This document shows, piece by piece, positions 49,466-59,152 of a stretch of 64,000 nt of DNA; position 1 is the first letter of the stretch, and each line of letters opens with the position of its first letter. The translations under genes were made by a program, and so were the position numbers. The stretch is from Bog-756 sp963833585 (GTDB taxonomy: Bacteria > Actinomycetota > Acidimicrobiia > Acidimicrobiales > RAAP-2), in NCBI GenBank assembly GCA_963833585.1, contig CAWHYF010000006.1, positions 372,001-436,000 of the forward strand. Reading direction: 5' to 3'. The notes beneath the pieces are model-generated. The model saw only the letters and a list, made by a program, of their open reading frames with translations, was not told the origin of the DNA and did not search any database.

Positions 49466-50626
49466 ATGATCGTGGCCCGCATCGCCGCCGCCCTGTTCGG
49501 AGTGGTCCTGGTCTTCGCCGTGCTCATCTCGGCCCTCGAGACGGTGGTGCTCCCCCGCAACGGGTACACCCGCATCGCCCGGTTCGTCTTCGCCGTGGCC
49601 GACCGGATTCTGGTGCGACGGTGGAGGAACCACGACCGCCGGGCCAACCTTCGGGCCCTCTACGCCCCGGTGGCCCTGGTCAGCCTGCCGCTGGTCTGGA
49701 TGTTGTCGGTGACCTTCGGATTCTCCTTCGTCTTCTGGGCCGTCAGCCATGACACCGCCCAACGCTCCTTCGAGATCAGCGGGTCGTCGCTGTTCACGCT
49801 GGGGTTCGCCGAACCCGACGGGACGGCCCGTATCTGGCTCACCTTCGTGGAGGCCACCATCGGGCTGGGCCTGGTGGCCCTCCTGATCAGCTACCTGCCC
49901 ACCATCTACGCCGCCCACCACGAGCGGGAGAAGGGGATCAGCGTGCTGAAACCCTTCGCCGGCACCCCTCCCTCCCCGGTCAACCTGCTCTCCAACCTCC
50001 AACTCCTGGGCGCCCTCGACAATCCCGAGCTGTGGAGAACCTCGGCCAGCTGGCTCCTCGACCTCGATCAGACCCATACCGCCTTCCCCGCCCTGTGCTA
50101 CTTCCCCGAGGCGGCGCCCGCCGAAGCCTGGGTGGCCTCGGTGGGCTCGCTGCTCGACGGCGCCGCCCTCCTGCTGTCGGCGTCGGACTTCAGCACCGAA
50201 GAGCGCGCCGCCGAGGAGATCAAAGGTCCGATGATGGCCCTGGCCTACGGCCTCCCCACCCTGGTGACCATCGGGAGGTCGGCCGGGCTGCCCATCGATC
50301 CCCCGGAGCGGGTGATGGCCCTGGTGGCCCGGTATGCCGAACCGGCCCCCGACATCTCGGTGCGTCGGGACGAGTACATCGCCGCCCTGGACCGGCTCCA
50401 TCCCCTGCTCCCGGTCCCCGCCGACGAACGGGAACAGTGCTGGCGACGGTTCGCCTGGATCCGCTCCGGTTACGACCAGGCCCTGCGCGGGCTGGCCGGC
50501 CTCACCCTGGCCTCGCCGGCGGAGTGGACCACCGACCGACCGGCGCAGGTCGGCCGTCCCCGCATGTTCACCCATCGCGCCATCGACATCGACTGGACGG
50601 TGGCGGTCCGGCCCCCCGCGGGCTGA
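49466..50626 (+). CDS. ion-channel-like membrane protein (degenerate K+ channel pore)
   Basis: A 386-residue protein. An N-terminal helix (AALFGVVLVFAVLISALETV) is followed by a second (LVSLPLVWMLSVTFGFSFVF). A pore-loop-like segment SGSSLFTLGFAEPDG (about residues 107-121) and a third helix (ATIGLGLVALLISYLPTIYA) follow. T-L-G-F-A sits where K+ channels have T-V-G-Y-G. The C-terminal 240 residues are soluble, alpha-helical and contain no domain I recognise. It starts 40 bp after the ClC gene on the same strand, so it may work with it in ion balance. No obvious ribosome-binding site. Confidence 0.65.
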   Translation: MIVARIAAALFGVVLVFAVLISALETVVLPRNGYTRIARFVFAVADRILVRRWRNHDRRANLRALYAPVALVSLPLVWMLSVTFGFSFVFWAVSHDTAQRSFEISGSSLFTLGFAEPDGTARIWLTFVEATIGLGLVALLISYLPTIYAAHHEREKGISVLKPFAGTPPSPVNLLSNLQLLGALDNPELWRTSASWLLDLDQTHTAFPALCYFPEAAPAEAWVASVGSLLDGAALLLSASDFSTEERAAEEIKGPMMALAYGLPTLVTIGRSAGLPIDPPERVMALVARYAEPAPDISVRRDEYIAALDRLHPLLPVPADEREQCWRRFAWIRSGYDQALRGLAGLTLASPAEWTTDRPAQVGRPRMFTHRAIDIDWTVAVRPPAG

Positions 50627-50647
50627 GCGTCCCGACGCCCGCGGGGG
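50613..50647. terminator. bidirectional terminator-like hairpin
   Basis: CCCCCGCGGGC and GCCCGCGGGGG, perfect 11-bp arms separated by 13 nt, span the stop at 50624-50626 and lie between convergent genes. No U-tract. Confidence 0.55.
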
Positions 50648-50669
50648 TCCCGCCCGATGGCGGCGGCCC

Positions 50670-52061
50670 TCAGACGCCGCTGGCGGCGGGGACGGCGCCA
50701 TCGGTGATGGCGGTGGTGAGGGCGTCGAAGTCCCGCTGGTTCTGGTCGGCGTAGGACGAGGCGAAGTCCACCATGGCCCGGTCGAATCGGTCCCCGCCGC
50801 CCAGGTAGGCCCCCATGGCGATGGGATCCCCCGAGCGGGCGTGGGCCCGGGCCAGGGTCCACCCGCACATCTCGGCGTAGATGGCCAGCGCGTCGGGGCC
50901 CATGGTGTCCACGTCGGCCGAGAACTTCCAGTCCCACATCTGGCGCAGGTAGAAGTCCCGGGTGATGCCGTCGTCGCCCCGGAAGCTGTCCCACCCGAGG
51001 AAGATGTCGCTGGCCCCCTGCATGAGCCGTTGGCCCTCGACCACCCGCTGCCCGTGGTGCCCATACCCGCTGGGTCCGAGGAAGGGCTCCCCCACCGCGG
51101 TCTCGGCCTCTTTGATCTGGAGGAACAGCGGGTCGCCGTGGTCACGCCCCACGAACAGCGCCACCCAGCACCGGGTGCCCACGCTCCCCACCCCGACCAC
51201 CTTGCGGGCCAGGTCGGTGAACTCGTACTTCTCCAGCAGGCGTTGCCGGTCGCCGGAGAGGGTGCCGCGGTACTGGGCCAGGGCCTCGTAGAGGTTGCCC
51301 ACGGTCTGGCTCGAGTTGACATCGGTGAAGAGGGACTCGGCCGGGACCACCAGCGGGGGGTTGGCCACGAAGCGCAGATTGCCCTCGACCTCGTTCGTCA
51401 GCTTGGCCAGCGCGGCCAGGTGGTCCTTGGACTGGGCCTTGGCCATGCGCCGTTGGAAGGTCTCGATCAGCTTGCGGCTGGCCTGGTCGCCCCAGCGCTG
51501 GCGGATCAGTCTGGCGTCGAGGTGGGTGTACCAGATGTCCAGGTCCCGCATCCCGGCGAACTCGCGGATGGCCCGGCGATAGGAGCAGGCGCTCCCGGCC
51601 ACCATCGACCGGCGGGTGGCGTCGTCGAACCCGCGACTGCGGCCGGCAATCTCGAGGCTGGCCGCCAGTCGCTTGAGATCCCACTCGAACGGGCCGGGGA
51701 GCGTCTCGTCGAAGTCGTTGACATCGAAGATGAACTCGCGCTCGGGGGAGGCGAATCCCCCGAAATTGGAAAGGTGGGCGTCGCCGCACAGCTGCACCTC
51801 GAGGCCGGTCGGCTCGGCGGCGGCCAGGTCGGCGGCCATCACCGCCGCCGCCCCCCGGAAGAAGGCGAAGGCCGAGGCGGCCATCCGCCCGTACCGGATG
51901 GGGACCAGGTCGGGTAGCCGGGTGGTGGCCTGGAGGGCCAGGATCTCGAGCGGGTCGGTCCGGCCGGGAACCGGGGTCCACGTGCCGTGGCTCGCCCGGG
52001 GCACCTTGGCCCGGGCCTGCCGTCCGAACTCCGCTCGCTCGGTCGGGGTGGCCTGCCTCAT
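50670..52061 (-). CDS. DUF2252 family protein (kinase/aminoglycoside-phosphotransferase-like fold)
   Basis: A 463-residue DUF2252 protein. LQLCGDAHLSNFGGFASPER-like sequence at about residue 100 (CGDAHLSNFGGF) and FIFDVNDFDETLPGPFEWDL correspond to the catalytic loop and metal-binding D-x-D of the protein-kinase-like fold. YRRAIREFAGMRDLDIWY and GWTLARAHARSGDPIAMGAY are other conserved blocks. Family function is not established. ATG 52061 is preceded by GGGAGGA. Divergent from padR. Confidence 0.82.
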   Translation of the reverse strand: MRQATPTERAEFGRQARAKVPRASHGTWTPVPGRTDPLEILALQATTRLPDLVPIRYGRMAASAFAFFRGAAAVMAADLAAAEPTGLEVQLCGDAHLSNFGGFASPEREFIFDVNDFDETLPGPFEWDLKRLAASLEIAGRSRGFDDATRRSMVAGSACSYRRAIREFAGMRDLDIWYTHLDARLIRQRWGDQASRKLIETFQRRMAKAQSKDHLAALAKLTNEVEGNLRFVANPPLVVPAESLFTDVNSSQTVGNLYEALAQYRGTLSGDRQRLLEKYEFTDLARKVVGVGSVGTRCWVALFVGRDHGDPLFLQIKEAETAVGEPFLGPSGYGHHGQRVVEGQRLMQGASDIFLGWDSFRGDDGITRDFYLRQMWDWKFSADVDTMGPDALAIYAEMCGWTLARAHARSGDPIAMGAYLGGGDRFDRAMVDFASSYADQNQRDFDALTTAITDGAVPAASGV

Positions 52062-52127
52062 GGGGCCATCCTCCCACCCCCGCACCCCTACCGCCCGGGG
52101 AATCCGGACGCCCCGGCCGGCGCGGGG

Positions 52128-52157
52128 TGGACAGGCTCCCTCCCCCTGGAGTACTCT
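52128..52157 (+). promoter_or_regulatory. promoter of padR-drrAB operon
   Basis: TGGACA (52128-52133) as -35, an 18-bp spacer, and TACTCT (52152-52157) as -10. The -10 box lies within the left arm of the palindrome at 52148-52171. Confidence 0.55.
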
Positions 52158-52171
52158 GTCCAGAGTACTCC
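52148..52171. promoter_or_regulatory. PadR operator: perfect inverted repeat
   Basis: GGAGTACTCTG-tc-CAGAGTACTCC: two perfect 11-bp arms around 2 bp, 13 bp upstream of the padR ATG and covering its -10 box. Binding here would shut off padR and the exporter. PadR repressors of drug exporters are commonly autoregulated this way. Confidence 0.75.
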
Positions 52172-52184
52172 GAAAGGATGATGG

Positions 52185-52867
52185 ATGACTCCCCGCAACC
52201 GAACCAACCCCCTGGCCCTGGCCGTGCTCATCTGCCTCTACGAGCGGCCCATGCACCCCTACGAGGTCGCCACCACCCTTCGGCAGCGCAACAAGCACGA
52301 GAGCGTGCGGTTGAACTACGGGTCGCTCTACGCCGTGGTGGCCTCGCTGGAGAAGCGGGGCCTCATCACGCCGCAGGAGACCAGGCGGGCCGGCCGGCTC
52401 CCCGAGCGCACCGTGTACGACCTCACCGACGCCGGGCGCATCGAGACCCACGACTGGCTCACCGACCTCCTCTCCACCCCGGTCAAGGACTACCCGGCCT
52501 TCGAAGCCGCCCTGTCCTTCCTGCCCGCCCTGCCCCCCGACGACGTGGTCGAGCTGCTGGACGAGCGGGCCCAGCGGCTCGAGTTCGAGGTGGCCCAGTC
52601 GGCGGCGTCCCGTGAACTGATCGAGAAGCAGGGCCTGCCCCGGCTGTTCTGGGTCGAGGACGAGTTCCGCACCGTCCTCCGGGAGGCCGAGCTGGGGTAC
52701 GTGCGCCGTCTCACCGCGGCCATCCGGTCGGGGACGCTGGACGGGCTCGAGTGGTGGCGGGCCGTCCACGCCGGCAACGACTGGAGTGCGCTCCATGCCG
52801 GAGACGGCGAACCGGGGTGGCTCCCCCATCCGGCGCCCATCGGTGACGGAACCGAGGGGGTGTCGTC

Positions 52868-52871
<4 letters not shown>
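52185..52871 (+). CDS. PadR-family transcriptional regulator
   Basis: A 228-residue PadR. The winged helix is LAVLICLYERPMHPYEVATT then LNYGSLYAVVASLEKRGLI and the wing TVYDLTDAGRIETHDWL. A longer C-terminal dimerisation region (about residues 90-228) places it with the large PadR proteins. ATG is preceded by AAAGGATG. Its stop overlaps the ABC ATPase ATG, and a perfect operator palindrome lies upstream, so it most likely represses its own exporter operon in the absence of an inducing drug or metabolite. Confidence 0.87.
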
Positions 52872-53885
<1,014 letters not shown>

Positions 53886-53889
<4 letters not shown>

Positions 53890-54647
53890 GCGTGGTCCGA
53901 GACACCCGGCTGCTGTTCCACCGCTACACCGTCCAGATGCTCCGCAATCCGGTGTGGCTGTTCGTCGGGTTCTCCACCCCGATCCTCTATCTGGTGCTGT
54001 TCACCCCGCTGCTGCACGACCTCCCCGGCGTGCGGGGGTTCCCCACCGGGAGCGTGCTCCAGATCTTCCTGCCCGGGATCCTGGCCCTGCTGGCCTTCGC
54101 CAGTGGGTCCAGCGCCGGATTCGGCACCATCTTCGAGCTGCAGTCGGGTCTGATCGAGCGGTTCCGGGTCACCCCGGCCAGCCGGTTCGCCATCCTGGTG
54201 GGACCCATCCTGTCCGGACTGGTCATGATGACGGTCTTCGACACCGTGGTGGTGGTGGTGGGCTACGGATTCGGCTTCGGGGTGCACTGGCTCGGGCTGG
54301 CGGTCCTGGCGGTACTGCTCTGGCTGCTGGCGGGGATGATGGCCGCCTTCTCCACCGCCACCGCCCTCGTGACCAAGGACATCAGCAGCTTCGCCGCCGT
54401 GATCAACGGCATCAACCTGCCCATCCTCCTCCTGGCCGGGGTGCTCCTGCCCATCTCCCTCGGCCCCCTGTGGCTCCGGGTCCTGGCCCACCTCAACCCG
54501 CTCTACTACTTGGTGGTGGCCGCCCGGGCCCTGGCCTTCGGGCACCTCGGGAGCCCGGCGGTGTGGCAGGCCTTCGCCGTGCTGGTCCCGCTCTGCGGCC
54601 TGGCCCTGGTCTGGGCCACCCGGGTCTTCCGCCAGGCCGTCGCCTAG
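53886..54647 (+). CDS. DrrB-type ABC-2 permease
   Basis: A 253-residue permease with six helices. RDTRLLFHRYTVQMLRNPVW is the entry helix; SSAGFGTIFELQSGLIERFR and VTPASRFAILVGPILSGLVM are the conserved cytoplasmic region; PLWLRVLAHLNPLYYLVVAA is the ABC-2 signature near the C-terminus. Partner of the preceding ATPase; the GTG start overlaps its stop (GTGA). Part of the PadR-controlled operon. Confidence 0.88.
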
Positions 54648-54704
54648 GACGGCCGGGAGAACGGCCGGTTCCGGGGACGGTGGCGCTCCCTCCTCCCCTT
54701 AAGC

Positions 54705-54716
54705 CAACACGTGTTG
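54705..54716. promoter_or_regulatory. perfect 12-bp palindrome upstream of the GGDEF-EAL gene
   Basis: CAACACGTGTTG is fully self-complementary and sits about 50 bp before the ATG at 54768, in a rare AT-richer patch. A candidate operator. Confidence 0.5.
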
Positions 54717-54767
54717 CGGCCGATACCACTCTGGAAGCAGGTCGAGACCGGAGCGGGGACGTCGAGC

Positions 54768-57071
54768 ATGCCTGTCCTACCAGAGGGCCAACCACGAGCG
54801 GCGGTCAGCCCCGGGGCCGGGCCGGAGTCCGTTTCGTCAGGTCGCTCCTCCCTCGACCCGAGCAAGTTGGCCTATCTGATGGGCCCGGCCGCGCTGGGGG
54901 CCATCCTGCTGCTCATGCGGTTCGGCGAGGTGGCCAAGGAGCCGATCTGGGTATGGGTGGGCATCTTCGTGGCCATCCCGGTGGCCAGCATCGTGGCCGA
55001 CCACCTCTACGACGCCAGTCCCACCCCCGGGCGACTCCACCTGCGGGTGGCGGTGCAGGCCGCCGCGGTCACCTCGGTGATCTACCTCTCGGGCTGGGGG
55101 CCGGTCCTGTGCGGCGCCTACGCCTTCCTGGCCCTGGAGAACGTGGCCCGCAGCGGCTCACGGACCTGGCGGGTGACCTCCCTGTGGTGCCTGGTCGGCA
55201 TCGCCCTGGGGCAGGCGGGCATCTGGCAGAAGGTGTTCCCCTCCTTCCTCTCGCTGACCGAGACCAACGCCCTCGCCGTCATGGGGGCGTTCGTGCTGTT
55301 CTTCGTGATCCGGATGGCCGGCGCCACCATGGAGCAGAAGGAACTGGCCGAGACCACCACCCGGCTGTCCGAGGACCGCTTCCGTTCGCTCATCCAGCAC
55401 TCCACCGACGCCACGCTGGTCATCGACGCCGACGGGATCTGCACCTACGTGAGCCCGGCCATCACCACCCTGCTGGGCCTGGCCCCCGAGGAGCTGATCG
55501 GCCTCCGCCCGACCGACCTGGTCCATCCCGACGACCAGGACCGGGTGCGGGATCGGCTCGGCTCCGAGCTCCGGCAGACCTCGGAGAATGTGCTCATCCA
55601 GTTCCGGATGTTGCGCAGGGACGGATCGTCATGTGAGCTCGAGGCCGTGGTCACCAACCAGCTGGACCGGCCTTCGGTGGCCGGGTACGTGGCCAACATC
55701 CGGGACATCACCGAGCGCAAGGAGTTCGAGGCCCTGCTGGCCCACCGGGCCGTCCACGACCCGCTCACCGGTCTGGCCAACCGGGCCCTCATCCTCGACC
55801 GGACCGAGCAGATGCTGCTCCGCTCCCGGCGCTCCGGCCATCCGGTGGCGGCGTACTTCATCGACCTCGACAACTTCAAGGATGCCAACGACTCCCTCGG
55901 ACACGAGGCCGGCGACCGCCTGCTCCAGGCGGTGGCGGGCCGCTTCGTGTCCCTGATGCGGGCCAACGACACCGTGGGACGTCTGGGCGGTGACGAGTTC
56001 GTGGTCCTGGCCGAAGGCGTCTCCCTCGACCACGGCCCCCAGATCATCGCCGACCGGATCCGGGACTCCCTGAAGGAGCCGTTCCTGGTCGACGGCTATG
56101 AGGACCTCCCCATCACGGTGACCGCCAGTATCGGCATCGCCACCGGTTCCCGCGAGACGGCCCAGGAGCTGCTCCGCGACGCCGACGTGGCCCTCTACCA
56201 GGCCAAGGCCCAGGGGCGGGACCTCTCGATCCTGTTCCGGCCGGCCATGCACACCGCGGCCGTGGACCGGCTGGCCCTCAAGTCCGACCTCGACTCGGCC
56301 GCCGCCTCCGGTCAGTTCTTCCTGCTCTACCAGCCGATCGTCGATCTGGTTGACGGCACCGTCCGGGCCGCCGAGGCCCTCATCCGGTGGCGGCACCCGA
56401 CGCAGGGGATCATCGCCCCGACGCAGTTCGTCCCGGTCCTCGAGGAGTCGGGGATGATCGTGGACGTCGGGCGGTGGGTCCTCCGGCAAGCCTGCGGCCA
56501 GGCCGCCCGGTGGCGGGCCGAGGGCCACCCGGTGGCCATGTCGGTGAACCTGTCCATGCGGCAGCTCGAGTCGACCGCCCTGGTCGACCACGTAACCGAC
56601 GCCCTGGCGGCGGCCCAGCTCGACCCGGCCCAACTGACGCTCGAGGTCACCGAGTCCTCCCTGATGCGCGACGCCCAGGCCACGGTGACCCGATTGCGGC
56701 GCCTGAAGGAACTGGGGGTGATGATCGCCATCGACGACTTCGGGACCGGCTACTCCTCGTTGGCCTACCTCCGCCAATTCCCGGTGGACGTGCTCAAGAT
56801 CGACGGCTCGTTCGTCGCCGAGATGGACGGCTCCCCCGACGCCGCCGCCCTCGTCCACACCCTGGTGGAGTTGGGGCGCATCCTGGGACTGGTGACCCTG
56901 GCCGAGGGCATCGAGAACCCCATCCAACTGGAGGGGGTGCGGGCCGAACTCTGCGATCGGGGGCAGGGCTTCGTGATCTCCCCACCGCTTTCCGCCGCGG
57001 AGTTCAGGGAACTCCTGCAGCGGCCCTCCCCCCTGTTCACGCCCGGGACGCTGGCGCCGGCCGGACCCTGA
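54768..57071 (+). CDS. membrane PAS-GGDEF-EAL protein (cyclic-di-GMP turnover)
   Basis: A 767-residue protein. About five to six N-terminal helices (residues 25-190) are followed by PAS (SLIQHSTDATLVIDADGICT), GGDEF (VGRLGGDEFVVLAEGV, near residue 406) and EAL domains. EAL catalytic motifs are all present: AEALIRW, MSVNLSMRQLES, AIDDFGTGYSSLAYL, DVLKIDGSFV and LAEGIEN. Both the cyclase signature and the phosphodiesterase residues are intact, so it could make or break c-di-GMP. ATG 54768 was chosen over the GTG at 54711, which lies inside a palindrome and lacks a ribosome-binding site. Confidence 0.9.
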   Translation: MPVLPEGQPRAAVSPGAGPESVSSGRSSLDPSKLAYLMGPAALGAILLLMRFGEVAKEPIWVWVGIFVAIPVASIVADHLYDASPTPGRLHLRVAVQAAAVTSVIYLSGWGPVLCGAYAFLALENVARSGSRTWRVTSLWCLVGIALGQAGIWQKVFPSFLSLTETNALAVMGAFVLFFVIRMAGATMEQKELAETTTRLSEDRFRSLIQHSTDATLVIDADGICTYVSPAITTLLGLAPEELIGLRPTDLVHPDDQDRVRDRLGSELRQTSENVLIQFRMLRRDGSSCELEAVVTNQLDRPSVAGYVANIRDITERKEFEALLAHRAVHDPLTGLANRALILDRTEQMLLRSRRSGHPVAAYFIDLDNFKDANDSLGHEAGDRLLQAVAGRFVSLMRANDTVGRLGGDEFVVLAEGVSLDHGPQIIADRIRDSLKEPFLVDGYEDLPITVTASIGIATGSRETAQELLRDADVALYQAKAQGRDLSILFRPAMHTAAVDRLALKSDLDSAAASGQFFLLYQPIVDLVDGTVRAAEALIRWRHPTQGIIAPTQFVPVLEESGMIVDVGRWVLRQACGQAARWRAEGHPVAMSVNLSMRQLESTALVDHVTDALAAAQLDPAQLTLEVTESSLMRDAQATVTRLRRLKELGVMIAIDDFGTGYSSLAYLRQFPVDVLKIDGSFVAEMDGSPDAAALVHTLVELGRILGLVTLAEGIENPIQLEGVRAELCDRGQGFVISPPLSAAEFRELLQRPSPLFTPGTLAPAGP

Positions 57072-57086
57072 CCCGGCTCAGGGTCC
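57063..57086. terminator. bidirectional terminator hairpin containing both stop codons
   Basis: GGACCCTGA-cccggc-TCAGGGTCC: perfect 9-bp arms and a 6-nt loop. The left arm holds the TGA of the GGDEF-EAL gene and the right arm the TGA of the convergent LapA-like gene. Confidence 0.65.
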
Positions 57087-57371
57087 CGACTTGGGCGAGG
57101 CCTTCTTCCGTCGCTGGCCCAGCAGGATCACCAGCCGGTCCACCAGCGCACCGAGCACCGCGGCGATCAGGAGCACCCAGATCAGGCTGATCCGGGTGCT
57201 GAAGAAGACGAACCCGACCTTGACCGTCTGACTGTTGTCGAGGACGAAGGCGACCAGGAGGATCAGCCCGACCACCGCCACCACCACCCGGACGATCTCC
57301 CGGGTCTCCCGCTTCTTGGCCGGGGACCGACCCACCGGCCGCTGATCCGGGGCTCTGGGGGGATCGGCCAT
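57078..57371 (-). CDS. LapA-domain small membrane protein
   Basis: A 97-residue protein with two helices: VVVAVVGLILLVAFVLDNSQ and ISLIWVLLIAAVLGALVDRL. The L-D-N-S-Q-T-V-K-V-G-F link is the LapA (lipopolysaccharide assembly protein A) domain pattern. In actinobacteria its role is unknown. ATG 57371 has AAGGAG seven bases upstream. Convergent with the GGDEF-EAL gene. Confidence 0.75.
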   Translation of the reverse strand: MADPPRAPDQRPVGRSPAKKRETREIVRVVVAVVGLILLVAFVLDNSQTVKVGFVFFSTRISLIWVLLIAAVLGALVDRLVILLGQRRKKASPKSGP

Positions 57372-57425
57372 GGTTCGCTCCTTCACCTCGTCCACCGCGT
57401 CGGCTGACGGCCACCCGCCCGGTCG

Positions 57426-57431
57426 ACAGTA
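57426..57431 (-). promoter_or_regulatory. candidate -10 box for the LapA-like gene
   Basis: Minus strand TACTGT, about 55 bp before ATG 57371. Confidence 0.35.
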
Positions 57432-57487
57432 CCCGGGCCGGTCGGGAGGGGTGAGGACCGTCCGACCCGTGCCGGTGTCGCCCGACC

Positions 57488-59152
57488 TCAGCTGAACAGC
57501 AGGGTGGCCTGGTGGGCGAAGTCCAAGAGCGGTCCGGGGACGATCCCGAACACCACGGTGACGGCCACGCACAGGCCGACGGCCACCGTGGTGAGCAGCG
57601 GAACCGGCACGGCACCGCGGGCGGCGACGTCATCGGCCGGCGGGGCGTCGGTGAGCACGGAGAGGCTGGTCACCGGGTCGGCCCCGTCGGACCGGTCGGT
57701 ACCGACCCCGGGGTCGGCCCGCGCCGCGGGATCGGCCGTCACACCGGACGGGGTGACGTCGTCCTCCACCGGGTCGGCCACCGCCCCGACCGGCGAGTAC
57801 ATGGCCACGGCCACCCGCAGATAGAAGAAGACCGCGATGGCGGCGGAGGCCATGGCGACGGTGGCCAGCACGTAGCCGTGGGTGGCCACCACCGCCCCGA
57901 CCACCCCGAATTTGGCCAGGAATCCGGTGGTGAAGGGCACGCCGGCCTGGCCCAGGAGCAGGACGGTGAAGGCCAGCGCCAGCATCGGCTGTCGTCGGGC
58001 CAGTCCGCGGTAGTCGGTGATCAGGTGGCCGGTGTCGCCGTCCCGGGACATGACGGTGATCACGGCGAAGGCGCCGATGGTCAGGAACATGTAGGTGAAC
58101 AGGTAGTAGAGGGCGGACGACACCCCCCGGGTGGTGGCCGCCTCCACCCCGAGCAGGATGAAGCCGACGTGGTTGATGGACGAGTAGGCCATCATCCGCT
58201 TGACGTCCTTCTGCAGCAGGGCCACCACCGCGCCGACCACCAGGCTGAGGATGGCCAGGCCCCAGATGATCGGCTGCCAGTCGGTCCGCACCGTACCGAA
58301 GGACGAGACGAACACCCGGAGCAGGGCGGCGAAGGCCCCGGCCTTGGCCACCGCGGCCATGAATCCGGTCACCGGCGAGGGCGAGCCCTGGTAGACATCG
58401 GGCGACCACATGTGGAAGGGCACCGCGGCGATCTTGAAGCCGAAGCCCACCAGCAGCAGGGCCAGGCCGCCGAGGAGCACCCCGTTGTTGGCGACCACGT
58501 TCTTCGACAGGTAGTCGGCGATCTGGGGGAGGTTGGTCGAGCCGGTGGCCCCGTAGGTGAGCGCGATCCCGTAGACGAACACCGCCGAGGAGAAGGCGCC
58601 CAACACGAAGTACTTGAGGGCCGCCTCGCCCGATTCGGCCCGTTTGTGGTTGAACGCGGCCAGCACATAGAGGGCGATGGACATGATCTCCAGTCCCAGG
58701 AACACCACGATGAGGTCGTTGGCCGCCCCCATCATCATCGCCCCGGAGGCCGACATCATGGCCAGTACGTGGTACTCGGGTCCTTCCACCCCCTCCCGCC
58801 TCAGGTAGCCGTCCCCGACCAGGGCGGTGAGCAGCATGGCGATGGCCACGGTGATCTGGATGAAGACGTCGAACCCGTCGAAGGCGATGGCCCCGGCCAC
58901 CGTGACCTTGGGCCCGTGGGTGGCCACCTGGTCCCACTGGACCAGGGCCGCCACCAGGGCGGCGATCGAGGTCACCGAGGCCACCAGGGTCCCGGTCCCC
59001 ACCCCCAGGATCTTGCGGAACAGGGAGGACACCACCATCAGCGCCACCGCGCCGCCGATCATGATCAGCATGGGGAGGATGCTCAGGTAGTCCACGTGGG
59101 GGGTGTGGATGACCGGTGCCGTGGCGGTGGCCGCGGCCAGGAGGGTGGGCAT
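57488..59152 (-). CDS. nuoN: NADH-quinone oxidoreductase subunit N
   Basis: A 554-residue antiporter-like complex I subunit with about 14 helices. Key charged residues lie in FLGLEIMSIALYVLAAFNHK, FGFKIAAVPFHMWSPDVYQG and LLQKDVKRMMAYSSINHVGF. An acidic, low-complexity insert of about 55 residues (VEDDVTPSGVTADPAARADP to PPADDVAARGA) lies before the last helix; it is unusual for NuoN and may be a surface loop. Last gene of the nuo operon: its ATG overlaps the nuoM stop as TGATG. Confidence 0.93.
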   Translation of the reverse strand: MPTLLAAATATAPVIHTPHVDYLSILPMLIMIGGAVALMVVSSLFRKILGVGTGTLVASVTSIAALVAALVQWDQVATHGPKVTVAGAIAFDGFDVFIQITVAIAMLLTALVGDGYLRREGVEGPEYHVLAMMSASGAMMMGAANDLIVVFLGLEIMSIALYVLAAFNHKRAESGEAALKYFVLGAFSSAVFVYGIALTYGATGSTNLPQIADYLSKNVVANNGVLLGGLALLLVGFGFKIAAVPFHMWSPDVYQGSPSPVTGFMAAVAKAGAFAALLRVFVSSFGTVRTDWQPIIWGLAILSLVVGAVVALLQKDVKRMMAYSSINHVGFILLGVEAATTRGVSSALYYLFTYMFLTIGAFAVITVMSRDGDTGHLITDYRGLARRQPMLALAFTVLLLGQAGVPFTTGFLAKFGVVGAVVATHGYVLATVAMASAAIAVFFYLRVAVAMYSPVGAVADPVEDDVTPSGVTADPAARADPGVGTDRSDGADPVTSLSVLTDAPPADDVAARGAVPVPLLTTVAVGLCVAVTVVFGIVPGPLLDFAHQATLLFS

